In this document: in pieces, positions 47,095 to 56,865 of the stretch
Position numbering within the stretch: the first letter of the stretch is position 1
How the letters are laid out: every line of letters starts with the position of its first letter
Assembly (NCBI GenBank): GCA_016765495.1
Contig: JAESPV010000023.1
Coordinates: 96,813 to 160,812, forward strand
Length of the DNA: 64,000 nucleotides
Source of the DNA: Desulfocapsa sp.
GTDB lineage: Bacteria; Desulfobacterota; Desulfobulbia; Desulfobulbales; Desulfocapsaceae
Direction: 5' to 3'
The notes under the pieces: model-generated
What the model was told of the DNA's origin: nothing
Databases searched by the model: none
Seen by the model: only the letters and a program-made list of their open reading frames with translations
Made by a program: the position numbers and the translations under genes

Positions 47095-48474
47095 ATGTTT
47101 CGTTCTGATCAAATAATGGCCACTGTTGAGATGGTTCAAAAGGAAAATCTCGATGTTCGAACTGTGACCATGGGAATAAATTTACTTGATTGTCGTAGAG
47201 GGTCTGCAGAAGAGACCTGTGCATGTGTGGAAGAAAAAATTGCTTCATATGCTGAAAATTTTGTAGAAAAATGCAATTTGGTGGCCATGAAATACGGAAT
47301 ACCGGTGGTAAATAAACGTATTTCAGTAACACCTGCAGCATATGTTGGTGCCGGATTTAATAGTGATGAGTTTGTCATGCTCGCTAAAAGTCTTGATAAG
47401 GCAGCAGAACATGCAAGAGTCGATATATTAGGTGGATTTACAGCACATGTTGAAAAGGGAATGACCGCAAGCGACCTGGCCTTTATCAAATCAATTCCTG
47501 AGGCCCTATCTGTGACGGAAAGAGTGTGTGCTTCAATAAATGTTGGGTCAAGCCATAAAGGTATAAATATGGATGCGGTTGCCATGGTTGGGCAAACTGT
47601 TAAGGATCTTGCAGCTCAAACCGCAGATAGTGGTGGTTTTGGTGCTGCTAAGTTTGTGGTATTTTGTAATCAGCCCGGAGACAATCCGTTCATGGCGGGT
47701 GCTATCCATGGAGTTGAGGAGGCGGATGTCGTTTTAAATGTAGGAGTTTCTGGCCCTGGAGTGATTGCAAAATCTCTTAAAAGAATAATCGGCCAAAAAG
47801 GGAAAGAAAATCTCAAACTTGATGATATTGCAGAAGAAATCAAACAAATTACCTTTCGGGTTACTCGGTGTGGTGAACTCATTGGCCGGCAGGTTTCAAA
47901 AGAGTTGGGAGTAGAGTTTGGAATTGTCGACTTATCTCTTGCGCCTACTCCAAAGATTGGTGATTCGGTGGGAGAAATTCTTCAGATTTTAGGGGTGGAT
48001 GATGTGGGTGCTCCTGGATCAACAGCAATTGTTGCTCTTTTAAATGATGCAGTGAAAAAAGGTGGAATTTTTGCTTCAAAGGCAGTCGGTGGTTTAAGTG
48101 GCGCTTTTATACCTGTGATGGAAGATGCGGTGCTTGCAGAAGCGGTGGGGAAGGGAGCACTGACCATTGAAAAATTGGAAGCCATGACCTGTGTCTGTTC
48201 TGTCGGATTGGATATGGTCCCCATACCTGGTGATGTTGATGGAGAGACAATTGCGGCTATTATTGCGGATGAAATGGCGATTGGGATGATAAATAATAAA
48301 ACCACTGCTGTTCGTCTTATACCTGTCCCCGGTAAAGGTGTGGGGGATATAGTGAGTTTTGGCGGGCTGTTTGGTGAGAGTCCTATTATGGAAGTTAGAA
48401 ATGCGAATAAATCGGGGCGTTTTATTTCATGGGGGGGACGAATTCCTGCTCCGATTCATAGTTTTAAAAATTGA
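47095..48474 (+). CDS. PFL-like protein of the UPF0210 (DUF711) family
   Basis: A 459-aa protein related in fold to pyruvate formate-lyase, with unknown reaction. It matches UPF0210 in FRSDQIMATVEMV at the N-terminus, the middle segment AKFVVFCNQPGDNPFMAGA (a Cys in this stretch may be catalytic), and ALTIEKLEAMTCVCSVGLDM near residue 370. It follows the ACT-domain gene with an AAGGAG ribosome site. Its ACT partner probably senses an amino acid related to the substrate. Ends 120 bp before a strong bidirectional terminator. Confidence 0.85.
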   Translation: MFRSDQIMATVEMVQKENLDVRTVTMGINLLDCRRGSAEETCACVEEKIASYAENFVEKCNLVAMKYGIPVVNKRISVTPAAYVGAGFNSDEFVMLAKSLDKAAEHARVDILGGFTAHVEKGMTASDLAFIKSIPEALSVTERVCASINVGSSHKGINMDAVAMVGQTVKDLAAQTADSGGFGAAKFVVFCNQPGDNPFMAGAIHGVEEADVVLNVGVSGPGVIAKSLKRIIGQKGKENLKLDDIAEEIKQITFRVTRCGELIGRQVSKELGVEFGIVDLSLAPTPKIGDSVGEILQILGVDDVGAPGSTAIVALLNDAVKKGGIFASKAVGGLSGAFIPVMEDAVLAEAVGKGALTIEKLEAMTCVCSVGLDMVPIPGDVDGETIAAIIADEMAIGMINNKTTAVRLIPVPGKGVGDIVSFGGLFGESPIMEVRNANKSGRFISWGGRIPAPIHSFKN

Positions 48475-48592
48475 TTGTGCAGAATACGTAATATAACATT
48501 GTGGTGCTTAGTGAGGAGCGCACACGAAATAGGTTAACTTCTTTCGTGCCGAGCCCTTAACTTATGCTGCAGGCAGTATTGGCAAGACAAAA

Positions 48593-48630
48593 AAAAAGAC
48601 ACATAAGCAAATTTGCTTATGTGTCTTTTT
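48593..48630 (-). terminator. bidirectional intrinsic terminator
   Basis: AAAAAGACACATAAGCAAA pairs perfectly with TTTGCTTATGTGTCTTTTT. T-runs lie on both strands (A-run 48589-48597 gives T on minus). It ends the tRNA-Lys/tRNA-Glu transcript on minus and the nadB-UPF0210 operon on plus. Confidence 0.92.
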
Positions 48631-48635
48631 CCGTA

Positions 48636-48713
48636 TGGCGTCCCCAGTCGGATTCGAACCGGCGTTGCTGGGATGAAAACCCAGTGTCCTGGACCTGACT
48701 AGACGATGGGGAC
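48636..48713 (-). tRNA. tRNA-Glu (anticodon TTC)
   Basis: The minus strand folds with acceptor GTCCCCA / TGGGGAC, discriminator G and encoded CCA. The anticodon loop is TTTTCAT, reading TTC, and the T-loop is GGTTCGAATCC. Confidence 0.95.
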
Positions 48714-48730
48714 GTGATACAATATATATA

Positions 48731-48806
48731 TGGTGGGTCGTGTGCGACTCGAACGCACGACTCTCTGCTTAAAAGGCAGATACTCTACCGACTGAGTTAA
48801 CGACCC
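48731..48806 (-). tRNA. tRNA-Lys (anticodon TTT)
   Basis: Acceptor GGGTCGT / ACGACCC, discriminator A and encoded CCA. The anticodon stem-loop CTGCC-TTTTAA-GCAG reads TTT. It is 17 bp upstream of tRNA-Glu in the transcript. Confidence 0.95.
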
Positions 48807-48818
48807 ATGAAGCAAGCT

Positions 48819-48847
48819 TATATACAATTTTGTTTTTCTTGTGTCAA
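48819..48847 (-). promoter_or_regulatory. sigma-70 promoter of the tRNA-Lys/Glu transcript
   Basis: On the minus strand: TTGACA, 17-bp spacer, TATATA, 12 bp before the tRNA-Lys 5' end. An excellent consensus match. Confidence 0.8.
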
Positions 48848-49020
48848 CAAAAAAACACTTTTTTTTTTATATCATAAAGAGTGAAAGTGTGTCAAGCAAG
48901 CTTTGGCAAGTTGTTATACGAGTGATAGATGAATATTGAATAGAAAAGCTATGTACCATGATTCGGGAATAGGGTATGATCTTGTCGGTGCATCAATTTT
49001 AAGATCCAATGGAGAAAAAT

Positions 49021-49626
49021 ATGGGATTTATTAAAGGAACAGCCAGTTACGTCCGCTTTGGAGTTGAAGGTGAACTGCCTGAAAATATATGGGATTTTAT
49101 TGCTGACAAGGTAGCAGCATTTGCCTTTAGAGATATCGATGAAACATATGAAGAGGATTCTCTGGGGTGGGTCTCAGTCTTGAATATGTTTGATACTGAA
49201 TTTGATTATGCGTCCTATGCGGCAGGAAATTTTGTAACGTTATCCATGCGACTTGATGAGCGCAAAGTTTCTTCTGTTATTGTGAAAAAATATGTACAAA
49301 AAGAAGAAGAACGCATTAAAAAGGAGAAACAGATCCCTAAGATATCCAGAAGTATGCGGGTGGAAATCAAGGAACGTATCCAGAGTGAATTGATGCGTAA
49401 AGCCCTGCCTGTACCATCGGTCTTTGATTTGTGCTGGAATCTGGAAAATTCGACTCTTATCTTTTTTTCAACCAATAAAAAAGCTCAGGCCCTGCTGGAA
49501 GATCTGTTCAGAGAGAGTTTCGGACTCACTCTGGTGCAGCAGATTCCTTATGTATGTGGCGAGCATTTGCTTGAAGAAGAGGATGTGGAGCGTCTGGCCA
49601 GAATTACACCAGATTATTTTATATAG
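49021..49626 (+). CDS. rdgC: RdgC-like recombination-associated protein (short form)
   Basis: A 201-aa protein with the RdgC N-terminal pattern (FIKGTASYVRFGVEG) and the basic KEKQIPKISRSMRVEIKERI segment with LPVPSVFDLCWN that matches the RdgC core. True RdgC is ~300 residues and forms a ring around DNA; this version is shorter. ATG 49021 (MGFIKG) six bases after GGAG is preferred over ATG 49009. It is 18 bp before a 180-aa unknown gene, so they share a transcript. Confidence 0.75.
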   Translation: MGFIKGTASYVRFGVEGELPENIWDFIADKVAAFAFRDIDETYEEDSLGWVSVLNMFDTEFDYASYAAGNFVTLSMRLDERKVSSVIVKKYVQKEEERIKKEKQIPKISRSMRVEIKERIQSELMRKALPVPSVFDLCWNLENSTLIFFSTNKKAQALLEDLFRESFGLTLVQQIPYVCGEHLLEEEDVERLARITPDYFI

Positions 49627-49644
49627 GCAGGGAGATAAGGAAAA

Positions 49645-50187
49645 ATGGATTTAGTTGATCTTATAGCGGAAAAGCGTTTTATCGGTCAGGAGTTTCTGAC
49701 CTGGCTCTGGTGGAAAAGTGAAGAACGGGGTGGGGTGGTGGCACTTCCGGATGAAGGTGATATTGTTGTGGTCTTCGAAAAGCATATGCTCCTCGAATAT
49801 GGCGAGGGAGACAATAACGAGAGTCTCATTTGCAGAGGACTGCAAACTGAACTTCAGGAAGCACGCACCGGCCTGATTATGGGAAAAAAATTGGAACAGG
49901 CACGTATTCAGTTGGCCTATAATGATTATGAGTGGAATTTTACCATGGCGGCAGCGCTCATGGAGTTTCGAAATGTGAAACTTCCCAAAACCGGAGGAGA
50001 GTCAGGCAATGAAAATAATCCGGAAGAGCGTGAAGGTATGATCCTCGAACGTATTTTTCTTTTTGAAGAGTTAACCCGTCTCATTCTTGATCTTTTCCGA
50101 CTCTTTTTAACGATTCGGGTTGGTGATGGGTGGCGTGACGAGTTAGTAAAAATTCGAGAATGGGTAAATAAAGCAGAAAAAGATTAG
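49645..50187 (+). CDS. unknown protein paired with RdgC-like protein
   Basis: A 180-aa protein, not recognised. It starts MDLVDLIAEKRFIGQEFLTW, has an acidic N-terminal half with a strand pattern (DIVVVFEKHMLLEYG), a helical middle and a helical, hydrophobic C-terminus (IFLFEELTRLILDLFRLF). The latter is amphipathic rather than transmembrane. The close spacing to the RdgC-like gene (18 bp, GGGAGAT ribosome site region) suggests the two act together in DNA recombination or replication. Confidence 0.6.
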   Translation: MDLVDLIAEKRFIGQEFLTWLWWKSEERGGVVALPDEGDIVVVFEKHMLLEYGEGDNNESLICRGLQTELQEARTGLIMGKKLEQARIQLAYNDYEWNFTMAAALMEFRNVKLPKTGGESGNENNPEEREGMILERIFLFEELTRLILDLFRLFLTIRVGDGWRDELVKIREWVNKAEKD

Positions 50188-50267
50188 GAATCGGCACAAA
50201 ATAAGTTGTTCAAGGTATTTCGTGTACGTTCCTTATTATAATAAATTGAAACAAAGAAGAGTGAATT

Positions 50268-51692
50268 ATGGAGTTTGAAACTGTAATCGGGCTGGAGATC
50301 CACGCCCAGCTGAAAACAAAGTCAAAAATATTCTGTGGTTGTTCAACTGAGTTCGGAGCTCCTCCAAACACCCACACCTGCCAGATCTGTCTGGGGATGC
50401 CGGGGGTTTTACCGGTATTAAATAAAAAGGTTGTTGAATACTCAATTAAAATGGGACTGGCTACGGATTCCACCATCAACACCTTCAATCAGTTTGCTCG
50501 TAAAAATTATTTCTACCCTGATCTGCCTAAGGGCTATCAGACGTCACAGTTTGACCTCCCCATTGTGGAATTTGGTAAGGTTGCGATTGAAGTGGATGGG
50601 AAGCAGAAGATAATAGGAATCACCCGTATGCACATGGAGGAAGATGCGGGCAAATTGGTTCATGATGACCGTGAACCTGTTTCCTATGTTGATCTGAATC
50701 GTACCGGTACTCCATTGCTTGAAATTGTCTCAGAACCGGATATGCGTTCTCCGGAAGAGGCCTATGCCTACCTGCGAAAATTACATGCAATTCTAAGATA
50801 TCTTGCTATCTGTGACGGCAATATGCAGGAAGGAAGTTTTCGTTGTGATGCCAATATTTCACTCAGGCCGGTGGGCCAGGAGAAACTGGGAACCAGAACA
50901 GAACTTAAAAATATGAATTCCTTCAAAAACGTGCAGGCAGCACTTGAGTATGAAGTGCGAAGGCAGCGTGATATTCTGCTTGATGGGGGAGAGGTCATAC
51001 AGGAAACCCTGCTTTGGGATCCTGATCGAAACAGAACCGAGTCCATGCGCAGCAAAGAAGATGCTCATGATTATCGCTATTTTCCATGTCCTGATCTTGT
51101 CCCCATTGTGATTGAAGAGGACTGGATAGAGGAGATCAGAAAGACTTTGCCGGAACTTCCAGATGCAAAAAAGGAACGTTTTTTAGCGGAATACGAATTG
51201 CCGGAATATGACGCAGTTCTTCTTACAGGGTCACGTGAGCTAGCTGATTTTTTCGAAGACACGGTAAAGAGTGGTGCGAAGGCGAAAAAAGCTTCCAACT
51301 GGATCATGACAGAGCTTCTACGGGAATTGAAAGGGGCGGAGGTCACCACCTGCAAAGTGACTCCTCGGCAACTCGGTACATTGCTTACGATGGTAGAAGA
51401 AGGAACCATTTCCGGTAAAATTGCAAAAACAGTTTTTCTGGAGATGATGGAGTTTGGGAAGGATCCGGCAGTGGTGGTTAAAGAAAAGAATCTTGTTCAG
51501 GTGTCTGACCTGGGAGAGCTGCTAACCATTGTGCAGGAAATTATTACCGCAAACCCCAGCCAGGCTGAAGATTTCAAAAACGGAAAGACCAAGCTTATGG
51601 GCTACTTTGTGGGGCAGCTTATGCAGAAAACAGAGGGCAAGGCAAATCCTAAAGTTGCCAATGAGTTGTTTAGCAGGGAGCTTTCCCAATAA
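50268..51692 (+). CDS. gatB: Asp/Glu-tRNA amidotransferase subunit B
   Basis: The kinase-like subunit of GatCAB that activates the misacylated tRNA carboxylate. The 474-aa protein has [20 protein letters not shown] at the start, the Zn-binding and phosphate region [42 protein letters not shown] and the C-terminal YqeY-like domain. It is 12 bp upstream of radC and lies about 50 kb from gatCA, so the complex is encoded at two loci in this window. Confidence 0.96.
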   Translation: MEFETVIGLEIHAQLKTKSKIFCGCSTEFGAPPNTHTCQICLGMPGVLPVLNKKVVEYSIKMGLATDSTINTFNQFARKNYFYPDLPKGYQTSQFDLPIVEFGKVAIEVDGKQKIIGITRMHMEEDAGKLVHDDREPVSYVDLNRTGTPLLEIVSEPDMRSPEEAYAYLRKLHAILRYLAICDGNMQEGSFRCDANISLRPVGQEKLGTRTELKNMNSFKNVQAALEYEVRRQRDILLDGGEVIQETLLWDPDRNRTESMRSKEDAHDYRYFPCPDLVPIVIEEDWIEEIRKTLPELPDAKKERFLAEYELPEYDAVLLTGSRELADFFEDTVKSGAKAKKASNWIMTELLRELKGAEVTTCKVTPRQLGTLLTMVEEGTISGKIAKTVFLEMMEFGKDPAVVVKEKNLVQVSDLGELLTIVQEIITANPSQAEDFKNGKTKLMGYFVGQLMQKTEGKANPKVANELFSRELSQ

Positions 51693-51703
51693 AGATTGGT
51701 TCA

Positions 51704-52444
51704 ATGGATAAAAAAGAGTGGCAGAAAAAAGGAGCAGGACATCGGCAACGGCTCCGTGATCGTTTTCTGGAGCGAGGCCTTGAAGGATTCAGTGATGCTG
51801 AGATCCTTGAACTGCTCCTTTCTTTCGGCACCCCCAGATCCGATTGCAAAGAACCGGCAAAGGCAGCTCTCAAACAGTTTGGTTCATTGGCTGCAGTTCT
51901 TGAAGAGCCCCTCGTCGGGTTGCAGGAGATCAAGGGCATCGGCCCCAAAAATGCTTTTGCTGTTCACTTTATTCACGCCGTAGCCAGGCGTTATCTCAAA
52001 GATCGACTTCAGGGAAAACGCTACCTTCACTCGTCAACAGATGTCCGCGATTATCTGCTTCATGCTTTGCGCGGATTGAAAAAAGAAGTTCTCACCGTTA
52101 TCTATCTCGATTCCTCCCACGCTATTTTAGACACAGAGACTGTGGCTGAAGGCACCATTAATGTGAACACCGTTTATCCGCGGGAACTAGTCAAAAAGGC
52201 ACTACAGCAAAATGCCGCAGCCTTGATCATTGCCCACAACCATCCCTCCGGTTCACTCGACCCATCTCCGCAGGACATGCAGCTCACAAGAACATTGTCG
52301 CTTTTGGGGAGCATGATGCAAATTCAACTTCTTGACCATATCATTATTGGTAATGGCAGTTTTTCCTTTGCAGATAATGGATTGATGACTGAAATCGGTA
52401 AACAGTGCCGTGAGACCATGGAATCCTTACATAGCAACGTATGA
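51704..52444 (+). CDS. radC: RadC/YicR-type JAB-domain protein
   Basis: A 246-aa protein of the RadC family. The N-terminal helix-hairpin-helix-like half (FSDAEILELLLSFGTPRSDCKE, LVGLQEIKGIGPKNA) is followed by the JAB/MPN metalloprotease-like domain with HNHPSGSLDPSPQD, the metal-binding motif. Family function is uncertain; earlier links to radiation repair are doubtful. The weak ribosome site relies on coupling with gatB. hemW starts within its last codon. Confidence 0.92.
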   Translation: MDKKEWQKKGAGHRQRLRDRFLERGLEGFSDAEILELLLSFGTPRSDCKEPAKAALKQFGSLAAVLEEPLVGLQEIKGIGPKNAFAVHFIHAVARRYLKDRLQGKRYLHSSTDVRDYLLHALRGLKKEVLTVIYLDSSHAILDTETVAEGTINVNTVYPRELVKKALQQNAAALIIAHNHPSGSLDPSPQDMQLTRTLSLLGSMMQIQLLDHIIIGNGSFSFADNGLMTEIGKQCRETMESLHSNV

Positions 52445-53571
52445 CTTCTTCGCTGTACATCCATATTCCTTTTTGCGCCACTAAGTGTAACTACTGTTCG
52501 TTTAACTCCTATGCGGGACTTGAGAGCTTGCAGGAGCGTTATGTTAAGGCCTTATGTTCTGCGTTACTGCAAGGTGCTGCCAGACCAGGGCAGGGGGGGC
52601 TGACGACTGTTTTTTTGGGCGGCGGAACCCCAACATTGCTTTCCACAAGCCTTCTCAAACAAATTCTTTCCATATGCTTTTCCGGTTTTATCATTTCCCC
52701 CGATACAGAAATATCCATAGAGGCCAATCCCGGAACAGTGGACAGGGACAAATTGATATCGCTTCTTGAAAAAGGAGTGAATCGATTGTCCATTGGTGTT
52801 CAATCGTTCAATGATCAGGAATTAAAAGCTATCGGCCGTACTCATTCTGCTTCAGAGGCACTAAAAATAGTGGAGACGGCAAAGGAAGTGGGGTTCAAGA
52901 ATCTCAGTCTGGATTTGATGTATGGCCTGCCCGGGCAATCTTCGAAAAGCTGGCAAACAAGCCTTGAACGTGCTGTGTCTCTGGGGGTGAAGCACCTTTC
53001 ACTCTATCAATTAACGGTGGAGGAACAGACACCTCTTGAAAGGCTGATCCGAAGAGAGAAGTTACAATTACCTGAAGACAATGAAATTGAAGTTATGGAT
53101 GAGATAACCGCAGAATGCACAGCAGCAGCGGGATTTTCTCAATATGAGATTTCAAACTATGCTCAACTTGGATACCAGTCCAGGCATAATATGAACTATT
53201 GGGAAAACAGAGATTATTTCGGAGTTGGGGCGGGGGCAGTGTCATGTATAAATGGAACCCGGAGGAAAAATATTGCAAATCCCGAACGATATTGCTGTTT
53301 AGTGGAAGCTGGACAATCAACAGTAATCGAAGAAGAAACACTGGAACACGATGCCTCCTTCAGAGAAACAGTTATTATGGGGCTACGCCTGAACCGTGGA
53401 GTATCACTAACTATACTGGAGGAGCGTTATGGGATTGTACTTGAGAAATATTATGGGAAGGCACTTCAGCAATTGCTTACAGATAGAATGCTTGAGAAAA
53501 AGGCCGGATTTCTTCGCTTAAGCGACAAAGGAAGACCTTTTGCCAATAGAGTTATGGCTGAGCTGGTCTGA
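52441..53571 (+). CDS. hemW: HemW, radical SAM heme chaperone
   Basis: A 376-aa HemN-like protein that binds heme and delivers it to heme proteins. It has the radical-SAM cluster CATKCNYCSFNSY near the N-terminus (C-x3-C-x2-C), the GGGTPTLLS motif, EANPGTVD, and the C-terminal domain. Compared with HemN it lacks the N-terminal extension and the extra Cys, as expected of HemW. ATG 52441 overlaps the radC stop by four bases. Confidence 0.93.
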   Translation: MTSSLYIHIPFCATKCNYCSFNSYAGLESLQERYVKALCSALLQGAARPGQGGLTTVFLGGGTPTLLSTSLLKQILSICFSGFIISPDTEISIEANPGTVDRDKLISLLEKGVNRLSIGVQSFNDQELKAIGRTHSASEALKIVETAKEVGFKNLSLDLMYGLPGQSSKSWQTSLERAVSLGVKHLSLYQLTVEEQTPLERLIRREKLQLPEDNEIEVMDEITAECTAAAGFSQYEISNYAQLGYQSRHNMNYWENRDYFGVGAGAVSCINGTRRKNIANPERYCCLVEAGQSTVIEEETLEHDASFRETVIMGLRLNRGVSLTILEERYGIVLEKYYGKALQQLLTDRMLEKKAGFLRLSDKGRPFANRVMAELV

Positions 53572-53918
53572 CAAATGATATAGGCCATATGTTCATTTGT
53601 CATCATATTGCTGTGACCGAAAACAAATATTGTTATTTAAAAAATAAATCTGATACAATATAATTTTCGTAACTATTCAGCAGGGCAGGATATTACCCTA
53701 ACCTCTGAATAGTTACGAATTTTCAACAATTGTTATTGGCAATATCGGCTTGGGCAGTGTTGTGATACGGTTTGTCTTAACGAGATTGTGGATGAGACGG
53801 ATATTGACCACGGTAAGGGTTTTGGGATTTTGTTAGCAGGGGCTGTTTTTTGGGGGATGAATAAAGAACATTGTCCTGTTTACTGTTATTCAGGGTGTCT
53901 GGTGGGGGAGCCAAAAAA
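53572..53918. other. intergenic region after hemW
   Basis: A 347-bp AT-rich region with no supported gene. It contains a 15-bp perfect inverted repeat at 53666-53719 (listed). A GGGGGAG ribosome site near its end serves the next gene. Confidence 0.5.
53666..53719. repeat. 15-bp perfect inverted repeat
   Basis: TTCGTAACTATTCAG (53666-53680) is complemented by CTGAATAGTTACGAA (53705-53719) with a 24-nt loop. TTTT follows on the plus strand, so it may also terminate hemW, but the long loop is atypical; a short mobile-repeat origin is equally possible. Confidence 0.5.
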
Positions 53919-54953
53919 ATGCTGGTTATTTGTGAAGATTGTGCAAAACAATACAATATTGATGAAACTCGGATAAAGAGTGACAAAGCTAAATTTACCT
54001 GCAAAGGGTGTGGACATATTATTATTGTTGAAAAACCACAGGTGGATGTGTCTTCTGCGGATGTAAATGTGTTGTCCGATGAAGAAAGAATGGCCAAACA
54101 TCCAGATAAAAATCAGATAAAAGCGGAAGAGCAAAGTAAGGCAGATCCATTGACTGCTGCAAAGGAAAAATCCTCTGCACCAAAAAGAAAAGGTGTACCC
54201 GTTCAGTCCTATATTTTTCTGACGATGATTCTGGGGGCTACGGTCATTATTGGTGGATTTTCTTATCTTTATCTTACGTATATTCCTCAAATTATCAACG
54301 ACCAAATAGAGCTTCGAGCCTCTGCCATTACCGAGTCGTTCAGCGGCGTTATCACGAAACCTCTCCTGCTTCGTAATTATCTGCAGGTAAACAAAGAGAC
54401 CCAGCGAACGAGTAAGCTTCCTGGAGTCGCCTATGCCTCTGTTGTAAATAATAAAGGCATTGTTGTTGCTGGTTTTTTTAGTGATATTAACCGGTTTGAG
54501 AGGGCGCTTGAAACACAGATAAAGGAGAAAGGGTTTCCTGTTTCTGTTCTTGCTCAAAACAAACTGGGCACAGGGGAGAACTATCGTAGGATTACTGTGG
54601 GGGGACAGGTTATTCTTGATACGGTGACTGCCATACCTGATTCGGGTGGGGAGGTTCACGTGGGTATCTATGTATCTGAGGTTGATGCAGCCATCAACAA
54701 GGCTCTCCTTTCCCCGGTAACCTTATCCGTCATTGGGGCAATTTTACTCGTTGGGTTTTTAATTTTATATATTCTTACAAGAATGATAACAAAACCAATG
54801 CATCAATTAACCGATGTGGCAAATCGTATCAGCCTTGGTGAGCTAGACCTTGTTGTTACGCCAAGTGGTCCTCGTGAAATGCGCGAGCTCGCAACCGCTT
54901 TTGAACGGATGCGCTACTCCATAAAGGCAGCAGTGCTCCGATTAGGCAGATAG
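53919..54953 (+). CDS. zinc-ribbon (MJ0042) membrane protein with HAMP domain and no output domain
   Basis: A 344-aa protein. Residues 5-29 form an MJ0042-type zinc ribbon (CEDCAKQY ... CKGCG), followed by a charged linker to ~105. A first TM segment (FLTMILGATVIIGGFSYLYL) leads to a ~150-residue extracytoplasmic domain and a second TM (VTLSVIGAILLVGFLILYIL). The HAMP domain is at ~285-335 (TKPMHQLTDVANRISLGELD), and the protein ends soon after. No kinase, GGDEF, methyl-acceptor or other output is attached, so it may relay signals by contact. ATG 53919 follows GGGGGAG. It precedes two PhnD-like genes. Confidence 0.72.
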   Translation: MLVICEDCAKQYNIDETRIKSDKAKFTCKGCGHIIIVEKPQVDVSSADVNVLSDEERMAKHPDKNQIKAEEQSKADPLTAAKEKSSAPKRKGVPVQSYIFLTMILGATVIIGGFSYLYLTYIPQIINDQIELRASAITESFSGVITKPLLLRNYLQVNKETQRTSKLPGVAYASVVNNKGIVVAGFFSDINRFERALETQIKEKGFPVSVLAQNKLGTGENYRRITVGGQVILDTVTAIPDSGGEVHVGIYVSEVDAAINKALLSPVTLSVIGAILLVGFLILYILTRMITKPMHQLTDVANRISLGELDLVVTPSGPREMRELATAFERMRYSIKAAVLRLGR

Positions 54954-55003
54954 TGGCATAGCAGAAAAGCATCATATTTCTTTTAAGAGCGGGAAAGGTC
55001 ATC

Positions 55004-55843
55004 ATGAAGCGATTAACAATTTGGTTGCTGACAACAAGTATTTGTCTCTCTACAACGGCTTCTTTTTCATTTGCCGGGGGATATACAATTTCCATGCTGC
55101 CCAGGTATTCCATTGAGGAGATTAGCGCAAGAATTGTTCCTCTAGCTGAATACTTAAGTAAGCGAACCGGTCTGGAGATAACTCCTACATTCACTTCAAC
55201 CTTTGATCAATATACAAAACAACTTTCAAGTGGTGGTATTGATATAGGTTTTCAAAACCCATATATTTATGTCCTTGCATCAGAGAAACATGATGTGATA
55301 GCGATGGCCTTAAAGGGAGTCAATAAAGATAAGTTCCGTGGAATTATTATCACCGGTGCAAAGAGTCCTCTGCGCAGCCTGAGCGATCTTGCGGGAAAAT
55401 CTATATCAATTGTCAGCTATACCAGCGCGGGAGGATATCTTTCACAGAAGTTGACTTTGCAGGAAAATGGTATTGATGTTGAAAAGGATTGCACCATTAC
55501 TGAAGCCCCTGAAAACAAACAGGAAAATGTGGTTTTTTCTGTTTTTGTCGGAGATGTGGATGCCGGGTTTATACGTGAATCAGCACTGCACAAGGTTGAC
55601 GCATTTGTACCAGGCAATGCAATCCGGGTGATAGAGGGTACTGCCTGGTTACCCAACTGGGCTGTATCAGTCAGCCGGAGTATGCCGGAGGAGGATAGAA
55701 TTAAAATAGCCAGGGCTCTGTTGGAGCTGAAACCTGGCGGTTCTGTCCTGGGATCGTTGAAGATCAAATCTTTCAGGTTGGCTGAGGACAATGAGTATGA
55801 TGTTGTTCGTAAGGCTGCAGGTCTTGAAGTAGCAGCTCAATAA
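55004..55843 (+). CDS. PhnD-like periplasmic substrate-binding protein 1
   Basis: A 279-aa exported protein with a Sec signal peptide (hydrophobic core LLTTSICLSTTASFSF, cleavage near AGG). The mature part has the PhnD/phosphonate-binding pattern: LPRYSIEEISARIVPLAEYL, then SSGGIDIGFQNPYIYVLAS and SAGGYLSQKLTLQENGI. Members bind phosphonates, phosphite or other oxyanions for ABC import or for sensing. No ABC permease or ATPase is adjacent; a HAMP membrane protein is 50 bp upstream, so a sensor role is plausible. Followed 147 bp later by a paralogue. Confidence 0.82.
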   Translation: MKRLTIWLLTTSICLSTTASFSFAGGYTISMLPRYSIEEISARIVPLAEYLSKRTGLEITPTFTSTFDQYTKQLSSGGIDIGFQNPYIYVLASEKHDVIAMALKGVNKDKFRGIIITGAKSPLRSLSDLAGKSISIVSYTSAGGYLSQKLTLQENGIDVEKDCTITEAPENKQENVVFSVFVGDVDAGFIRESALHKVDAFVPGNAIRVIEGTAWLPNWAVSVSRSMPEEDRIKIARALLELKPGGSVLGSLKIKSFRLAEDNEYDVVRKAAGLEVAAQ

Positions 55844-55990
55844 CCAGGGAGGCCCATGGTCGTATTTTTGATCAGTACTGTCCGGTGAGACGATTGCAGT
55901 GCTTTGAATTCGGATGCATGGGGGTGCTTCCGCAGGATTTAAACCGGACCCTGCTGAATTTTAATATTCTTTTAAAAGATACTAAGGATC

Positions 55991-56803
55991 ATGAAAAAAA
56001 TAATACTTCTCACCTTGATTTTAGTGTGTGTCGGCAGTGGCTCAATTCAGGCAGCAGATAAGAAGCTGTCCATGTTGCCCCGCTATTTTCCTGACAAGCT
56101 GACAGCCATGATTACACCACTGGCTGCTTATTTAAGCAGTGAAACCGGTATGTCTTTTGAACCTGTGCTTACGGAAAACTTTGCAAGCTACGAAGCAGAA
56201 GTTCTCAAGGGAAACATTGCAATAGGCTATGAAAATCCTCTGGTTTATGTCAATATTTCCGAGGTTCATGAAGTGGTCGCAACTGCCGTGAAGGGAGAAG
56301 GTGGTGATCAATTCAGGGGACTTATTATTACCCGGCCCGGTTCCGGCATCAGTAGAATCACTGCGCTGAAAGGGAAAAAAGTGATGATAGTGAGTAAGAC
56401 TTCTGCTGGTGGGTTTTTATCCCAGAAATTAACACTCAAGGAGAATGGGCTTGATGTTGAGCGTGATTGTATCTTAAGTGTCGCTGCTGATAACCGTCAG
56501 GAAAATGTTATAATCTCGGTAAGTATCGGGGATGTTGATGCCGGTTTTATTCGTGAGTCGGCACTTCATAAGGCCGATGAATATATCATGCCGGGATCAG
56601 TGAAAGCTGTCGTGGAGACTGCCTGGTTACCTAACTGGGCTCTTTCAGTGCATAAAAATCTGTCGCATAAGCAGAAAGATACCATCCAGAGAGCGCTTTT
56701 AAGGCTTGAGGAGGACAGTGAGGTATTAAAAGCTATGAACTTAAAATCCTTTATTGCCGCAACCGATTCAGATTATGATATCATTCGCACCTTGAAAAAG
56801 TAA
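55991..56803 (+). CDS. PhnD-like periplasmic substrate-binding protein 2
   Basis: A 270-aa paralogue of the preceding gene with its own signal peptide (IILLTLILVCVGSGSIQA). It shares the order of motifs: LPRYFPDKLTAMITPLAAYL, YENPLVYVNIS, SAGGFLSQKLTLKENGLDVE and VETAWLPNWALSV. Strong identity between the two suggests a recent duplication. Slightly different pockets may bind different ligands. As with the first copy, no ABC transporter is adjacent. Confidence 0.82.
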   Translation: MKKIILLTLILVCVGSGSIQAADKKLSMLPRYFPDKLTAMITPLAAYLSSETGMSFEPVLTENFASYEAEVLKGNIAIGYENPLVYVNISEVHEVVATAVKGEGGDQFRGLIITRPGSGISRITALKGKKVMIVSKTSAGGFLSQKLTLKENGLDVERDCILSVAADNRQENVIISVSIGDVDAGFIRESALHKADEYIMPGSVKAVVETAWLPNWALSVHKNLSHKQKDTIQRALLRLEEDSEVLKAMNLKSFIAATDSDYDIIRTLKK

Positions 56804-56865
56804 AAAGAGATAGAATACACTGCGAATGACTACATTTGAATAGGTGAGGTTTTTGTAATGAGTAA

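Larger units (their letters stand above)
48475..49020. other. intergenic region with two tRNAs and a terminator
   Basis: Apart from the tRNA genes, their promoter and the terminator (all listed), it is AT-rich DNA without a gene. The first 110 bp after the UPF0210 gene and the last 170 bp before rdgC show nothing recognisable. Confidence 0.5.

Noticed and set aside
55004-56803. Phosphonate ABC import operon
   Set aside because: Two binding proteins but no permease (PhnE) or ATPase (PhnC) genes around them in the window.
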